Shown here piece by piece: positions 23,433-34,122 of a DNA stretch of 64,000 nucleotides. A program made the translations under genes and the position numbers. The notes below the pieces were generated by a model. That model was not told where the DNA came from and made no database searches. It saw only the letters and a program-made list of their open reading frames with translations. Position 1 is the first letter of the stretch. Every line of letters begins with the position of its first letter. This DNA comes from Candidatus Arsenophonus triatominarum (GTDB lineage Bacteria > Pseudomonadota > Gammaproteobacteria > Enterobacterales > Enterobacteriaceae), in NCBI RefSeq assembly GCF_001640365.1, contig NZ_LWMI01000010.1:1-64000 (forward strand), given 5' to 3'.

Positions 23433-24313
23433 TAGCTAGGCGACTTAATTTTGATTACAGCATATGTATTAAAAACAGGTCATCGATAGTGCATCCTGTT
23501 TCCATCTTTTTACGTTTAGCTTGAGACCATTTATGTTCTATAGGATTTAAATCTGGTGAATACACAGGCAAATATTCTATCTGGTGTCCTGCGTTTATAA
23601 TTGCCTGTTCAATATTCTTACCTTTGTGAAAGCTAGCGTTGTCCATAAAAATAACAGAATTTTCAGGAAGTTCTGGGAGCAATATTTTTGTGATCCAAAC
23701 ATAAAAAACATCACGGTTAATATTGCAATCAAATAATCCGATAGCAAAAAGGGTTGTTCCCAATAAAGCGCCAATAACATTTGTTCTTCCCTTAGCACCC
23801 CAGTTTTTCAGGCCAAAACAACGGTGACCTTTTGGGGAATAGCCGTGAGTTCGTGGAGTGTCATGTGAAAAACCACTTTCATCAATAAAAACAACAGATT
23901 TATCTTTTTTTTCATACTGTTGTCTTTTTTGCTGATGTGCCAGCCTGTCGCTTTCGTTGGTTTTTGGATGGAATAGAGTTTTTTTTATAGGTTAATCCCA
24001 GCTTTTTAAGGGATTGCCAAATAGTCTTTTTACAAACACCGAATCGCTCTGCCCGTTCCTTTTGGTAAGCATCTGGATACTGTTCCACATCTTTTGCTAA
24101 AGCATTTTTATCTAGCTTCCTCTTACGTGGCGTTGAATTTTTTGGCTCTGGTCGTTTAAGCCAACGTACTAAAGACGCTTTTCCAATACGGAATTGTTTC
24201 GCAGTTTCTCGAATTGTTAAACCTTCGGCTTTCCTTACAGATATTACTTTACGTCGAAAATCAATTGTATAACTCATAACACACCTTGTAATCAAAATTA
24301 AGTCGCCTAGCTA
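23433..24313 (-). mobile_element. IS630-like element, copy 2 (881 bp)
   Basis: TA target duplicated on both sides; terminal repeats begin tagctaggcgacttaatttt. Inserted between tRNA-Ser and the ycdY remnant. It is identical to copies 3-6 and 8 apart from a few substitutions. Confidence 0.95.
23455..24277 (-). CDS. IS630-like transposase, two frames (orfA/orfB)
   Basis: OrfA (about 121 residues from MSYTIDF) is a helix-turn-helix domain (GLTIRETAKQFRIGKASLVRWLK). The catalytic part (FIDESGFSHDTPRTHGYS, FMDNASFHKGKN, SPDLNPIEHKW: D, D, E) lies in the +1 frame. The switch point is a run of eight A (LTYKK/TLFHPK) in the overlap. With the shift the product is about 273 residues, normal for IS630. 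Confidence 0.85.
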
Positions 24314-24676
24314 TAACAAGATAAATAAAGAACAATCTATTGAAAATATATTCGATATTACCATCAAGGTTTTATTGTCCTTACTAATAAGTAAAATTAT
24401 TAAATGCATAGCATAAGTTGGAAAAAATAATGAATGAATTTTCCGTGATTTGCCGAATACTATGAACACTATTTTATCGTTCCCCAGATGATCCCGTTAC
24501 TAAACCTTTATTTGAATTGATTAGTCAAAATCAATTGGAATTGTCTTGGCCTTTAAAACAAGATGAATTATTAACTCAATTAGCCGCTAGTAGCCAGGAT
24601 TTAGCGTTAGTAATTAAAGATTTTGAGCAATTGTTTCTTGATCCTACCTCAGCTATTGCTAACGGCATTAGTCAAT

Positions 24677-25713
24677 AAGCGTGTTGCTTAATAGTGAAAT
24701 AAGGGTATTTCGGTGATTGAAGTAAATTTTAGGCTGTTCTGAGATGGAAATTCCAAAGACCGGCACTAAGGAGTAAAAAGGTATCATCAATAAAGGGTCT
24801 ACGATTCCGTAAAATTTGGGTCATACAACCGAGGCGCTTGATACCCGCGATGGCGTGTTCAACCGTAATACGGATGCCCGAGATTATTTTATTTTCTTGT
24901 TTTTGTTCAGGCGATAAAGGTCTTTTTCGAGTTCCTTTTTTTGGGATTTGTGTATTAGGATGCTGTTTATCTATACCTTGAAAACCGGTATCGGCCCAGA
25001 TGGTTACCTCAGGGGGAATATGGCGAATTATATCGACTTTATCGAGTAAGCGTTTATCGTGACGGCGCCCATTTTTGATCATGGGGATAAATCCAATTTT
25101 CCTCGTTTCGTCAGTCATAATAAGCCCTTTTCGAGTGGTCTGTCTTTTCTTTCCCGAATACATTTTTTTTCGCCGACGCAGATTCTTAGGCTTTTGGACA
25201 GGTCGCTCTGTCCCATCAATAAAGACGTCTTTAACTCCAGGAAAGGCGCGAAAAAATTCCTCAGCAGAGCGAATTTGACGAGCGGGCAAAACACATTCTC
25301 GCCCCAAGGTCATCTCTAAAACCGGCAATAATATTTTTACCCAGCGACATACCCGTGTTCTATCTAAACCAAAAAGAAGTCCTTGCAAATCATAAGTCGG
25401 ATAACATTTTAAATACAATAAAATAAAAAGCAGTTTATCTAATGGGGTTGGGATAAATCCTTTCTGCCCTGCACCCATTTGCCGCTCGTGATCTTTTCGA
25501 TTCTTTTTCCGATAAATCAAATAACAAGCTGAAAATTCAGCGGCTAAATTTTTCAATTCTTCGACTGATAATCCAATGATTGCTTTACATAAACGATTAT
25601 CTCGTAACAACCGCTCTTTGTTGATCATTTCAAACCGTTATTTTCTAAGTTAAACCTCTTTTTATTGTCTATAGCGTGACAAAAAATGCAAGTCTCTATT
25701 CAGCAACTATTTT
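24677..25713 (-). mobile_element. IS5-like element, copy 3, intact (1037 bp)
   Basis: AAT on both sides (24674-24676 and 25714-25716), inserted in ycdY. Ends are aagcgtgttgcttaatag and ctattcagcaactatttt. It is the only copy of the three with an uninterrupted transposase. Confidence 0.95.
24729..25628 (-). CDS. IS5-like transposase, intact
   Basis: 299 residues with an N-terminal helix-turn-helix (PTPLDKLLFILLYLKCYPTY, LFGLDRTRVCRWV) and a DDE_Tnp_4-type catalytic domain: VFIDGTERPVQKPK (first D), TIWADTGFQGID (second D) and ITVEHAIAGIKR (E). It is the likely source of transposition for the other two copies and the related MITE at 39065-39253. The family is given as IS5; the ISL2-like subgroup is plausible from domain order and the 3-bp duplication. 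Confidence 0.9.
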   Translation of the reverse strand: MINKERLLRDNRLCKAIIGLSVEELKNLAAEFSACYLIYRKKNRKDHERQMGAGQKGFIPTPLDKLLFILLYLKCYPTYDLQGLLFGLDRTRVCRWVKILLPVLEMTLGRECVLPARQIRSAEEFFRAFPGVKDVFIDGTERPVQKPKNLRRRKKMYSGKKRQTTRKGLIMTDETRKIGFIPMIKNGRRHDKRLLDKVDIIRHIPPEVTIWADTGFQGIDKQHPNTQIPKKGTRKRPLSPEQKQENKIISGIRITVEHAIAGIKRLGCMTQILRNRRPFIDDTFLLLSAGLWNFHLRTA

Positions 25714-25836
25714 AATATAGTGAAATATCAGCAACGGCAATTAATTAATTTTTAGTGGCAAATGGAATACCATTATCAGCGGAAAAGGCTGATCGTTTTG
25801 CTGCTTTATTATTGGCAGCATCTTGGTTGGAAGATA

Positions 25837-26717
25837 TAGCTAGGCGACTTAATTTTGATTACAAGGTGTGTTATGAGTTATACAATTGATTTTCGACGTA
25901 AAGTAATATCTGTAAGGAAAGCCGAAGGTTTAACAATTCGAGAAACTGCGAAACAATTCCGTATTGGAAAAGCGTCTTTAGTACGTTGGCTTAAACGACC
26001 AGAGCCAAAAAATTCAACGCCACGTAAGAGGAAGCTCGATAAAAATGCTTTAGCAAAAGATGTGGAACAGTATCCAGATGCTTACCAAAAGGAACGGGCA
26101 GAGCGATTCGGTGTTTGTAAAAAGACTATTTGGCAATCCCTTAAAAAGCTGGGATTAACCTATAAAAAAAACTCTATTCCATCCAAAAACCAACGAAAGC
26201 GACAGGCTGGCACATCAGCAAAAAAGACAACAGTATGAAAAAAAAGATAAATCTGTTGTTTTTATTGATGAAAGTGGTTTTTCACATGACACTCCACGAA
26301 CTCACGGCTATTCCCCAAAAGGTCACCGTTGTTTTGGCCTGAAAAACTGGGGTGCTAAGGGAAGAACAAATGTTATTGGCGCTTTATTGGGAACAACCCT
26401 TTTTGCTATCGGATTATTTGATTGCAATATTAATCGTGATGTTTTTTATGTTTGGATCACAAAAATATTGCTCCCAGAACTTCCTGAAAATTCTGTTATT
26501 TTTATGGACAACGCTAGCTTTCACAAAGGTAAGAATATTGAACAGGCAATTATAAACGCAGGACACCAGATAGAATATTTGCCTGTGTATTCACCAGATT
26601 TAAATCCTATAGAACATAAATGGTCTCAAGCTAAACGTAAAAAGATGGAAACAGGATGCACTATCGATGACCTGTTTTTAATACATATGCTGTAATCAAA
26701 ATTAAGTCGCCTAGCTA
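25837..26717 (+). mobile_element. IS630-like element, copy 3 (881 bp)
   Basis: TA on both sides; inserted in ycdY after GAAGA. Removing the element and one TA restores the ycdY frame exactly. Confidence 0.95.
25873..26695 (+). CDS. IS630-like transposase, two frames
   Basis: Same layout as the copy at 23455-24277. OrfA stops at 26238. The orfB frame is open from 26159, so the frames overlap by 80 bp around the A8 run at 26164-26171. Confidence 0.85.
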
Positions 26718-26836
26718 TAATGCGGCGCAGGATCCGCTATTAACACAAATTCAGTTATTTGATCAGTTTATTTTACCTGCGAGTGAATCATTTTTTAGCC
26801 AAGTGGAAACCCATGCAGTGAGTGATTTTTATCCTA

Positions 26837-27028
26837 CACGAGTTTCGCACAGGAATATAAAATTCCAGAAATGGCTTAAAAGCAATGGCTAATTTGCAAG
26901 TTACTAAAACGTATAAATTTGTTTAAATTACAATAAGTTGCTTTTAATTTATAAGATTTTGTCTATTTATATATTATGCTGAATTAAACTTAAAAATAGA
27001 GCGTTTTTTTATTGGTGCGAAACTCGTG
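26837..27028 (-). repeat. IS4-type MITE, copy M7
   Basis: 192 bp; left flank ycdY, right flank IS4-type transposase. No matching 5-bp repeat, so it is a junction between two rearranged pieces. Confidence 0.93.
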
Positions 27029-27630
27029 TGATAAAGATTCTGATGGAAAAACAAAAAACACGCACTTTTCCGAAATGCTCGCTCTTGCTAAAAAAAGAGG
27101 GATCATATCAGAAGCGGTAGTGATGGATGCCTGGTATTCTAGCCTGGATAATCTGAAATCAATTCGCTCTCATGGTTGGGTCTGGGTAACCACGCTGAGG
27201 AAAAACAGGATTGTTAACCATAACAAACAACTGAACAAGTTAGACATCTCAGAAAAAGGAACTCCAATACATTTACGAGGCTACGGTTGGGTGACTGTTT
27301 TCAAATTTACAGCCAAAAACCATAGTAACAAACAAAGATAATCCCACCCTTGAATACGTCAAATCTATCATGGATGCCCGTTGGTCTGTTGAAGTTTATC
27401 ATCGAGAAGTTAAACAAAATTGTGGTATTGAACGCTGTCAGGCTCGCACGAGTCGGGCGCAAAGAAATCATATTTTTCTCGCTATTTCTGCGTGGTTTGA
27501 ACAACATAAACGTCGTATCTCTGAAAAAATAACCCTTTATCAACAAAATTGGGACGTAATCAAAAATGCTATTACTGAGCACATCCGTGTTTTATTAACG
27601 TACCCAAATTAGTTTTGTGCGAAACTCGTG
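27029..27630 (+). mobile_element. IS4-type element, 3' part with right end
   Basis: It encodes DKDSDGKTKNTHFSEMLALAK, VMDAWYSSLDNL and VEVYHREVKQNCGIERCQ, ending at gttttgtgcgaaactcgtg. A deletion near 27320 (AKNHSNKQR, stop) breaks the frame before the catalytic Glu. The 5' half is missing. Confidence 0.85.
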
Positions 27631-27702
27631 ATGATGTTAATTAAAACCGGTAACGCTCTTTTTTAAATCAGAATTGTCAGGTTAAGTTAAGACTAAAACA
27701 AA
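27631..27702 (-). mobile_element. IS481-like element, terminal fragment
   Basis: About 72 bp matching the transposase-start end of the IS481-like copies (accggtaacgctctttttt, then taagttaagacta). The rest of the element is gone. It abuts the IS4-type end and precedes the murJ upstream region. Confidence 0.75.
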
Positions 27703-27821
27703 TAATGACCGATTTTTATCTGCTAGTTTAGCAAAAATAGTTATTCTAATTCATGGTCATGCTTACGGCTCGCTGATACACTTTATCAATCTATTATGGC
27801 CATCATTAATAAAGATATTGC

Positions 27822-29357
27822 ATGAATTTACTAAAATCGTTAGCAGCGATAAGCTCTATGACTATGTTTTCCCGTATCTTAGGATTTATTCGTGATGCGA
27901 TTCTCGCGCGTTTTTTTGGTGCTGGAGCGGCGACAGACGCTTTTTTTGTTGCTTTTCGATTACCGAATCTTTTGCGCCGAATTTTTGCCGAAGGCGCATT
28001 TTCCCAAGCATTTGTCCCCATTTTAGCAGAATATAAAAATCAGCAAGGTGACGAGGCTACTCGCACTTTTATTGCGTATGTTTCCGGTTTATTAACATTG
28101 ATTTTGGCCATCGTTACATTGGCAGGAATATTAGCGGCACCATGGATTATTTATATTACGGCACACGGTTTTACTGATACACCGGATAAATTTGATTTAA
28201 CAGTTCGTTTATTGAGAATCACTTTTCCTTATATTTTATTGATCTCTTTAGTATCGTTGGCTGGTGCTATTTTAAATACTTGGAACCGTTTTTCTGTTCC
28301 TGCTTTTGCGCCTACTTTACTTAATATCAGTATGATTATGTCAGTACTGTTGTTGGCATCATATTGTGAACCACCTATTATAGCGTTAGCGTGGGGAGTT
28401 TTTGCCGGTGGTATTTTACAGTTGCTGTATCAATTACCTTATTTACAAAAAATTGGCATGTTAGTTTTACCGCGTATCTCTTTTCGTAATAGCGGTGTGT
28501 GGCGAGTATTGAAGTTAATGGGGCCGGCGATTATTGGTGTTTCTGTAAGCCAGATTTCATTAATTATTAATACTATTTTTGCCTCATTTTTACAATCAGG
28601 CTCTGTCTCGTGGATGTATTATGCTGACCGATTGATGGAGCTCCCTACCGGTATTTTAGGGGTGGCACTTGGTACTATCTTATTACCTTCTCTGGCGAAG
28701 AGTTTTTCAACCGGTGATCATAAAGAATATCAGCGCCTAATGGACTGGGGGTTACGGCTTTGCTTTTTATTAGCGCTACCATGTGCGATTGCACTGGCTA
28801 TTTTAGCCGAACCGTTGACAGTGGCGCTTTTTCAGTATGGCAATTTTACCGCCTACGATGCGGTAATGACTCAACGGGCATTAATTGCTTACTGTGTCGG
28901 CTTAATGGGGTTAATTGTAGTTAAGGTATTAGCTCCAGGTTTCTATTCGAGACAAGATATTAAAACACCGGTTAAAATCGCGATTATTACCTTAATTTTG
29001 ACACAATTAATGAACCTTGCCTTTATTGGTTCGCTAAAACATGCTGGATTGGCCTTATCAATTGGCTTAGCGGCATGCTTTAATGCTTTGATGCTGTATT
29101 GGCAGTTACGTCACCAGGCAATTTTTTCCCCCTTAGCTGGTTGGGGAAAATTTTTGCTCAAGTTAATCGCCGCTTTAATTGTTATGGTAGCGGTATTGTT
29201 GTTGGTATTAAATTTTATGCCGCCATGGGAGCAGGGAAACATGCTGATGCGGATCACGCGGTTGTTATTGGTGGTTTTTGCCGGTGCAATGAGTTACTTT
29301 GCTGCGTTATTTATTTTTGGTTTTCGTTTGCGAGATTTTTCACTGCGGGCTATTTAG
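27822..29357 (+). CDS. murJ: Lipid II flippase MurJ (MviN)
   Basis: Moves lipid II across the inner membrane for peptidoglycan synthesis; essential in E. coli. 511 residues, as in E. coli. MOP-superfamily fold with about 14 hydrophobic helices. Conserved blocks are [22 protein letters not shown] with the functional Arg residues of the central cavity, [57 protein letters not shown] and [21 protein letters not shown]. The flanks are broken ycdY and IS debris upstream and a terminator plus tRNA-Val downstream, so it is a conserved island. Confidence 0.98.
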   Translation: MNLLKSLAAISSMTMFSRILGFIRDAILARFFGAGAATDAFFVAFRLPNLLRRIFAEGAFSQAFVPILAEYKNQQGDEATRTFIAYVSGLLTLILAIVTLAGILAAPWIIYITAHGFTDTPDKFDLTVRLLRITFPYILLISLVSLAGAILNTWNRFSVPAFAPTLLNISMIMSVLLLASYCEPPIIALAWGVFAGGILQLLYQLPYLQKIGMLVLPRISFRNSGVWRVLKLMGPAIIGVSVSQISLIINTIFASFLQSGSVSWMYYADRLMELPTGILGVALGTILLPSLAKSFSTGDHKEYQRLMDWGLRLCFLLALPCAIALAILAEPLTVALFQYGNFTAYDAVMTQRALIAYCVGLMGLIVVKVLAPGFYSRQDIKTPVKIAIITLILTQLMNLAFIGSLKHAGLALSIGLAACFNALMLYWQLRHQAIFSPLAGWGKFLLKLIAALIVMVAVLLLVLNFMPPWEQGNMLMRITRLLLVVFAGAMSYFAALFIFGFRLRDFSLRAI

Positions 29358-29392
29358 ACAAATAAATTTGGTTAAGTGATCACTTGTTGGAT

Positions 29393-29416
29393 GAAAAGCG
29401 TAAACGCGCTTTTTCA
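29393..29416 (+). terminator. Likely terminator of murJ
   Basis: TGAAAAGCG / CGCTTTTTCA hairpin with a T-run, about 36 bp past the murJ stop. Confidence 0.6.
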
Positions 29417-29479
29417 TTACCAATCGAAGCAAGCTGACTGACTTTACAATTTGAAAACGGTATTGGGGATAAACAGAAT

Positions 29480-29556
29480 TGGTGCGTCCGAGTGGACTCG
29501 AACCACCGACCCCCACCATGTCAAGGTGGTGCTCTAACCAACTGAGCTACGGACGC
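29480..29556 (-). tRNA. tRNA-Val (GAC)
   Basis: Minus strand: acceptor GCGTCCG pairs with CGGACGC, discriminator A, encoded CCA; anticodon stem CCACC-TTGACAT-GGTGG gives GAC; TTCGAGTCC T-loop. 77 nt. Confidence 0.96.
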
Positions 29557-29668
29557 AATAAAAATTACTATGGCAATAATGTGGAAACGAATATTAACGG
29601 GCAGTTGCCATTCTGGCAAGGGAAAAAATACAATTTTACGTCTAACTGCTCGTATTTAATGCTATTTA

Positions 29669-29904
29669 ACCTGAGTTCGGGATAAGCATTATCAATTATG
29701 CTTGAAGATATGTTCCTGCCACAGGTATCTTTGGTTTAGATGGAATTAAACAATATGCAACCAGCCCGGCTAATAAATTCACTACAAAGTTAGCAGGAGA
29801 GCGGTGCCGCGTATGCGCTATCTGACAAAGATTTTTTAACTCATCAAATACCGTTTCGATGACAGAACGATGACGCAAGATGGCTTTGTCGAAACAAGTC
29901 TGTT
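29669..29904 (-). mobile_element. IS982-like element, 3' part
   Basis: It starts with the terminal repeat acctgagttcgggataag and encodes the transposase C-terminus (HRSVIETVFDELKNLCQIAH ... PVAGTYLQA). It is cut by IS481-like copy A. The middle of this IS982 copy is missing; its other end may be the piece at 33072-33271. Confidence 0.85.
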
Positions 29905-31093
29905 TATAGTAGCTCAGACTTAATCTGACAGTTACCGGTTATTTATACAGTACCTGTCAGGTTAAATTTGATTTAAATCTTTCTCTCTCCAAAGTTGTTT
30001 TCCATCGTGTAAAGTTGCCATAGGAGTTCGACCGCAACACATTTTTCCTTGATGAGTGCGTTGGTTATTATATTCCGCTAACCATTTATCTAAATCAGCT
30101 TGTAATTCATTTAAAGCCCTATAGATTTTCTTACGAAAAGCCACCTGATAGAACTCTTGTAATACAGTTTTATGAAAGCGTTCACAAATCCCATTAGTTT
30201 GAGGTGAACGAGCTTTAGTTTTTGTATGATCAATATCATTGATAGCGAGATAAAGTTGATAATCGTGATGTTCAACTTTACCACAATACTCACTGCCTCT
30301 GTCCGTCAGTATACGTAACACTGGTAACCCATGCTAGGAATAAAAAGGGAGAACCTTGTCATTTAATAAATCTGCCGCCGTTATCGCGCTTTTTGTTGTG
30401 TAAAGCTTACAATGAACGACTTTACTGTAAGTATCAATGTAAGTTTGTTGATAAACACGACCAACTCCTTTTAAATGACCGACATAAAAAGTATCTTGTG
30501 AACCCAGATAACCTGCGCTGTTTCAATCTCACCACAGGCTTCATCATCTTGCGCTTTCTTTTCTAGAACACTGATTTGTGATTCTGACAGGATAATTCCT
30601 TCTGTTGCGATTTTATCTTCAAGCGCTTTTAGGCGTTTTGTAAAATTTTCGAGATTATGGCGCAGCCAAATAGAGCGAACGCCACTCCCCGAAACAAAAA
30701 TGCCTTTTTTTCTTAGTTCATTACTACTGCGGTGTTGATCGTGTGCAGGGTATTCAATCGCATACTCGACTACAGCGCTTTCAATCTGTTCATCTACTCT
30801 ATTTTTTACGTTAGGCACCCGTCGATTTTGATTAATTAAAGCGTCTATCCCACCATCGTTAACAAGTTCCTGGTAGCGATAAAACGTATCTCGGGATACC
30901 CCCATAATCTTACAGGCTTTTGAGACGTTATTAAGCTCTTCAGCGAGGTTAAGTAACCCGACTTTATGTTTGTGATAGGATTATTTGTTTGATACATAGA
31001 ATTACCTTTTATTTAATTATCTAATGATGTTAATTAAAACCGGTAACGCTCTTTTTTAAATCAGAATTGTCGGATTAAGTTAAGACTAATACA
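29905..31093 (-). mobile_element. IS481-like element, copy A (transposase broken)
   Basis: About 1190 bp with ends tagtagctcagactt and ttaagactaataca. The transposase has a stop in place of Tyr-Ser near 30337 (tgctaggaataaaaa), a lost segment near 30510 (QVIWVHK), and a one-base loss near the start (30980). Inactive. Confidence 0.9.
29962..30990 (-). pseudogene. IS481-like transposase, copy A
   Basis: Same protein as the intact copy at 50673-51713, in three open segments. The C-terminal part keeps ILTDRGSEYCG and QTNGICERFHKTVLQEFYQ of the rve integrase core. The frame is broken by a TAG at 30337 and frameshifts near 30510 and 30978. Confidence 0.85.
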
Positions 31094-31156
31094 ACATTTT
31101 CAGCTCTACATTGGCTCTGACGAAATCCCATGCGTAAACGACGCTCTGCATGCTGG
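31094..31156. other. Orphan 63-bp segment between IS481 and IS630
   Basis: It matches no repeat in this window. On the minus strand it reads HAERRLRMGFRQSQCRAENV without a stop, so it could be a scrap of a former gene. I do not recognise it. Confidence 0.4.
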
Positions 31157-31158
31157 TA

Positions 31159-32039
31159 TAGCTAGGCGACTTAATTTTGATTACAGCATATGTATTAAAA
31201 ACAGGTCATCGATAGTGCATCCTGTTTCCATCTTTTTACGTTTAGCTTGAGACCATTTATGTTCTATAGGATTTAAATCTGGTGAATACACAGGCAAATA
31301 TTCTATCTGGTGTCCTGCGTTTATAATTGCCTGTTCAATATTCTTACCTTTGTGAAAGCTAGCGTTGTCCATAAAAATAACAGAATTTTCAGGAAGTTCT
31401 GGGAGCAATATTTTTGTGATCCAAACATAAAAAACATCACGATTAATATTGCAATCAAATAATCCGATAGCAAAAAGGGTTGTTCCCAATAAAGCGCCAA
31501 TAACATTTGTTCTTCCCTTAGCACCCCAGTTTTTCAGGCCAAAACAACGGTGACCTTTTGGGGAATAGCCGTGAGTTCGTGGAGTGTCATGTGAAAAACC
31601 ACTTTCATCAATAAAAACAACAGATTTATCTTTTTTTTCATACTGTTGTCTTTTTTGCTGATGTGCCAGCCTGTCGCTTTCGTTGGTTTTTGGATGGAAT
31701 AGAGTTTTTTTTATAGGTTAATCCCAGCTTTTTAAGGGATTGCCAAATAGTCTTTTTACAAACACCGAATCGCTCTGCCCGTTCCTTTTGGTAAGCATCT
31801 GGATACTGTTCCACATCTTTTGCTAAAGCATTTTTATCGAGCTTCCTCTTACGTGGCGTTGAATTTTTTGGCTCTGGTCGTTTAAGCCAACGTACTAAAG
31901 ACGCTTTTCCAATACGGAATTGTTTCGCAGTTTCTCGAATTGTTAAACCTTCGGCTTTCCTTACAGATATTACTTTACGTCGAAAATCAATTGTATAACT
32001 CATAACACACCTTGTAATCAAAATTAAGTCGCCTAGCTA
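31159..32039 (-). mobile_element. IS630-like element, copy 4 (881 bp)
   Basis: TA on both sides. The flanks are unrelated: left is the orphan segment, right is the interior of an IS481-like element. It therefore marks a recombination junction between two IS630 copies or a deletion. Confidence 0.95.
31181..32003 (-). CDS. IS630-like transposase, two frames
   Basis: Same sequence layout as the other full copies, with the shared A8 frame junction between the helix-turn-helix and catalytic parts. Confidence 0.85.
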
Positions 32040-32041
32040 TA

Positions 32042-33071
32042 TTATATTCCGCTAACCATTTATCTAAATCAGCTTGTAATTCATTTAAAGCCCTATAGAT
32101 TTTCTTACGAAAAGCCACCTGATAGAACTCTTGTAATACAGTTTTATGAAAGCGTTCACAAATCCCATTGGTTTGAGGTGAACGAGCTTTAGTTTTTGTA
32201 TGATCAATATCGTTGATAGCGAGATAAAGTTGATAATCGTGATGTTCAACTTTACCACAATACTCACTGCCTCTGTCCGTCAGTATACGTAAAATAGGTA
32301 ATCCATGCTGGGTGTAAAAAGGCAGAACCTTGTCATTTAATAAATCTGCCGCCGTTATCCCGCTTTTTGTTGTGTAAAGCTTACAATGAACGACTTTACT
32401 GTAAGTATCAATGTAAGTCTGTTGATAAACACGACCAACGCCTTTTAAATGACCGCCATAAAAAGTGTCCTGTGACCCCAAATAACCCGGATATGCTGTT
32501 TCGATCTCACCATTGGCCTCATCGTCCTGTGCTTTTTTTTCAAGTGCGCTGATTTATGATTCTGACAGGATAATCCCTTCTGTCGCGATTTTATCTTCTA
32601 GCGCCTTTAGACGTTTTTTAAAATTTTCAAGATGATGACGTAGCCAAATAGAACGAACACCACTTCCCGAAACAAAAATTCCTTTTTTTCTTAGTTCATT
32701 ATTACTGCGGTGTTGTCCGTGTGCAGGGTATTCAATCGCATACTCAACTACAGCGCTTTCAATCTGTTCATCTACTCTATTTTTTACGTTAGGTACCCGT
32801 CGATTTTGATTAATTAAGGCATCGATCCCACCATCGTTAACAAGTTCTTGATAGCGATAGAAAGTATCTCAGGATCACCCATAATCTTACAGGCTTTTGA
32901 TACGTTATGAAGCTCTTCAGCAAGGTTAAGTAACCCGACTTTATGTTTGATGATAGGATTATTTGTTTGATACATAGAATTACCTTTTATTTTATTATCT
33001 AATGATGTTAATTAAAACCGGTAACTCTCTTTTTTAAATCAGAATTATCAGATTAAGTTAAGACTAATACA
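32042..33071 (-). mobile_element. IS481-like element, copy B (3' end replaced by IS630)
   Basis: It keeps the transposase-start end (ttaagactaataca) but lacks the last 160 or so bp. Its transposase frame (32085-32980) has a TAA near 32556 and a lost base near 32873 (ctcaggatcaccc against ctcgggatacaccc). Sequence divergence groups it with copies D and F rather than A, C and E. Confidence 0.88.
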
Positions 33072-33271
33072 CAACCGTTATTCAGCAAGACTTCATGCAT
33101 TTTTTTTGGCTCGAAGTCTTTACAAAAATCATCCATCAGGCAATAAAGTTCAGTAAGATTTTCCATCATTGTTACTCTTTAACCAGATTGTTAGAGTATT
33201 TTAACGAAATATGCGCATTCAACTATTTGAATAGCAAGACTTTCACTTTATTTCTTATCCCGAACTCAGGT
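33072..33271 (-). mobile_element. IS982-like element, 5' part
   Basis: Ends with cttatcccgaactcaggt. On the minus strand ATG ATG GAA AAT CTT ACT gives MMENLTELYCLMDDFCKDFE, showing the true N-terminus of this transposase family (missing from the other copies). Truncated by IS481-like copy B. Confidence 0.85.
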
Positions 33272-34096
33272 TATTTAGCATAAAAGCGCAATTTTTCATT
33301 TTTTATATCTTATACCCGTTTGACAACATAGCTTCGAGTGGAATGTCGTAATACAAATTCATTTGGCTGACGTTGAAGCCATAATATGTGAGAAAATATC
33401 ATGATAGCTGATGCCGTTAAGCCAATAATAAAACCGATCCAAAAACCTTTTGGTCCCAGATGCGGCACGATAAAGTCAGTTAAACCAAGTAGATAACCTG
33501 TTGGTAGGCCGAGCAGCCAGTAAGCAATGAAAGTGATAAAGAAAATTGAATGGGTATCTTTATAACCGCGTAATATACCGGCGCCAATGACTTGAATAGC
33601 ATCGGAAATCTGATAGATAGCAGCGAATAACATCAATTGTGATGCCAATAGGACGACTTCCGGATTGCGATTATACATTAATGCGATCTGCTCTCTAAGT
33701 GACGCTGTCACAATTTCGGTGCAGCAAGCTACCGTTAAATCTACTATAATGCTGGCATAGGCGGATATTTTTGCCTTTTCTGTTGAAGTACTGCCTAAAT
33801 TATAACCGACCCGGATCGTTGCTGCAATACCAAGAGAAATAGGAAACATAAACATTAACGAACTAAAATTTAACGCTACCTGGTGTCCTGCGACAGCGAT
33901 AATGCCTAATGGCGCGATCAGTAAGGCGACAATAGCAAACAGAGTCACTTCGAAGAAATAGGCTAGACCAATAGGTAAACCTAACGCGAACAAGCGTCTT
34001 AATAAAGAGAAGTCAGGTAATACAAACTGTTTATTAGCACGGATGTCACGTTGTGAAGGAGTATGGCGTATATACCAGCGCATCAAAAGAAACATA

Positions 34097-34122
34097 CACG
34101 AGTTTCGCACAGGCATATAAAA
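34097..34122 (-). repeat. IS4-type MITE, 26-bp terminal fragment
   Basis: cacgagtttcgcacaggcat plus six bases, then the IS481-like copy C begins. On the minus strand its ATGCCTGTGCGAAAC opens the 268-codon frame running into mdtK. Confidence 0.9.

Larger units (their letters stand above)
24430..26836 (+). pseudogene. ycdY: YcdY (TorD/NarJ-family chaperone), shattered
   Basis: E. coli YcdY is a chaperone-like protein linked to the metal enzyme YcdX. Pieces are 24430-24676 (MNEFSVICRIL, then TGA, then TLFYRSPDDPVTKPLFELI and WPLKQDELLTQLAAS), 25714-25834 (EISATAIN, stop, FLVANGIPLSAEKADR, LLLAASWLED) and 26718-26836 (NAAQDPLLTQIQLFDQFILP, FFSQVETHAVSDFY). An IS5-like element (AAT duplication) and an IS630 element (TA duplication, exact rejoining at GAA-GAT-AAT-GCG) split it, and MITE M7 removes the 3' end. 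The TGA near the start and the TAA before FLVANG show it was decaying apart from the insertions. Confidence 0.85.

Noticed and set aside
30111-30293. 60-residue MSIVVKLNITIINF frame recurring in each IS481 copy
   Set aside because: Out-of-frame shadow of the integrase core, identical wherever the element occurs.
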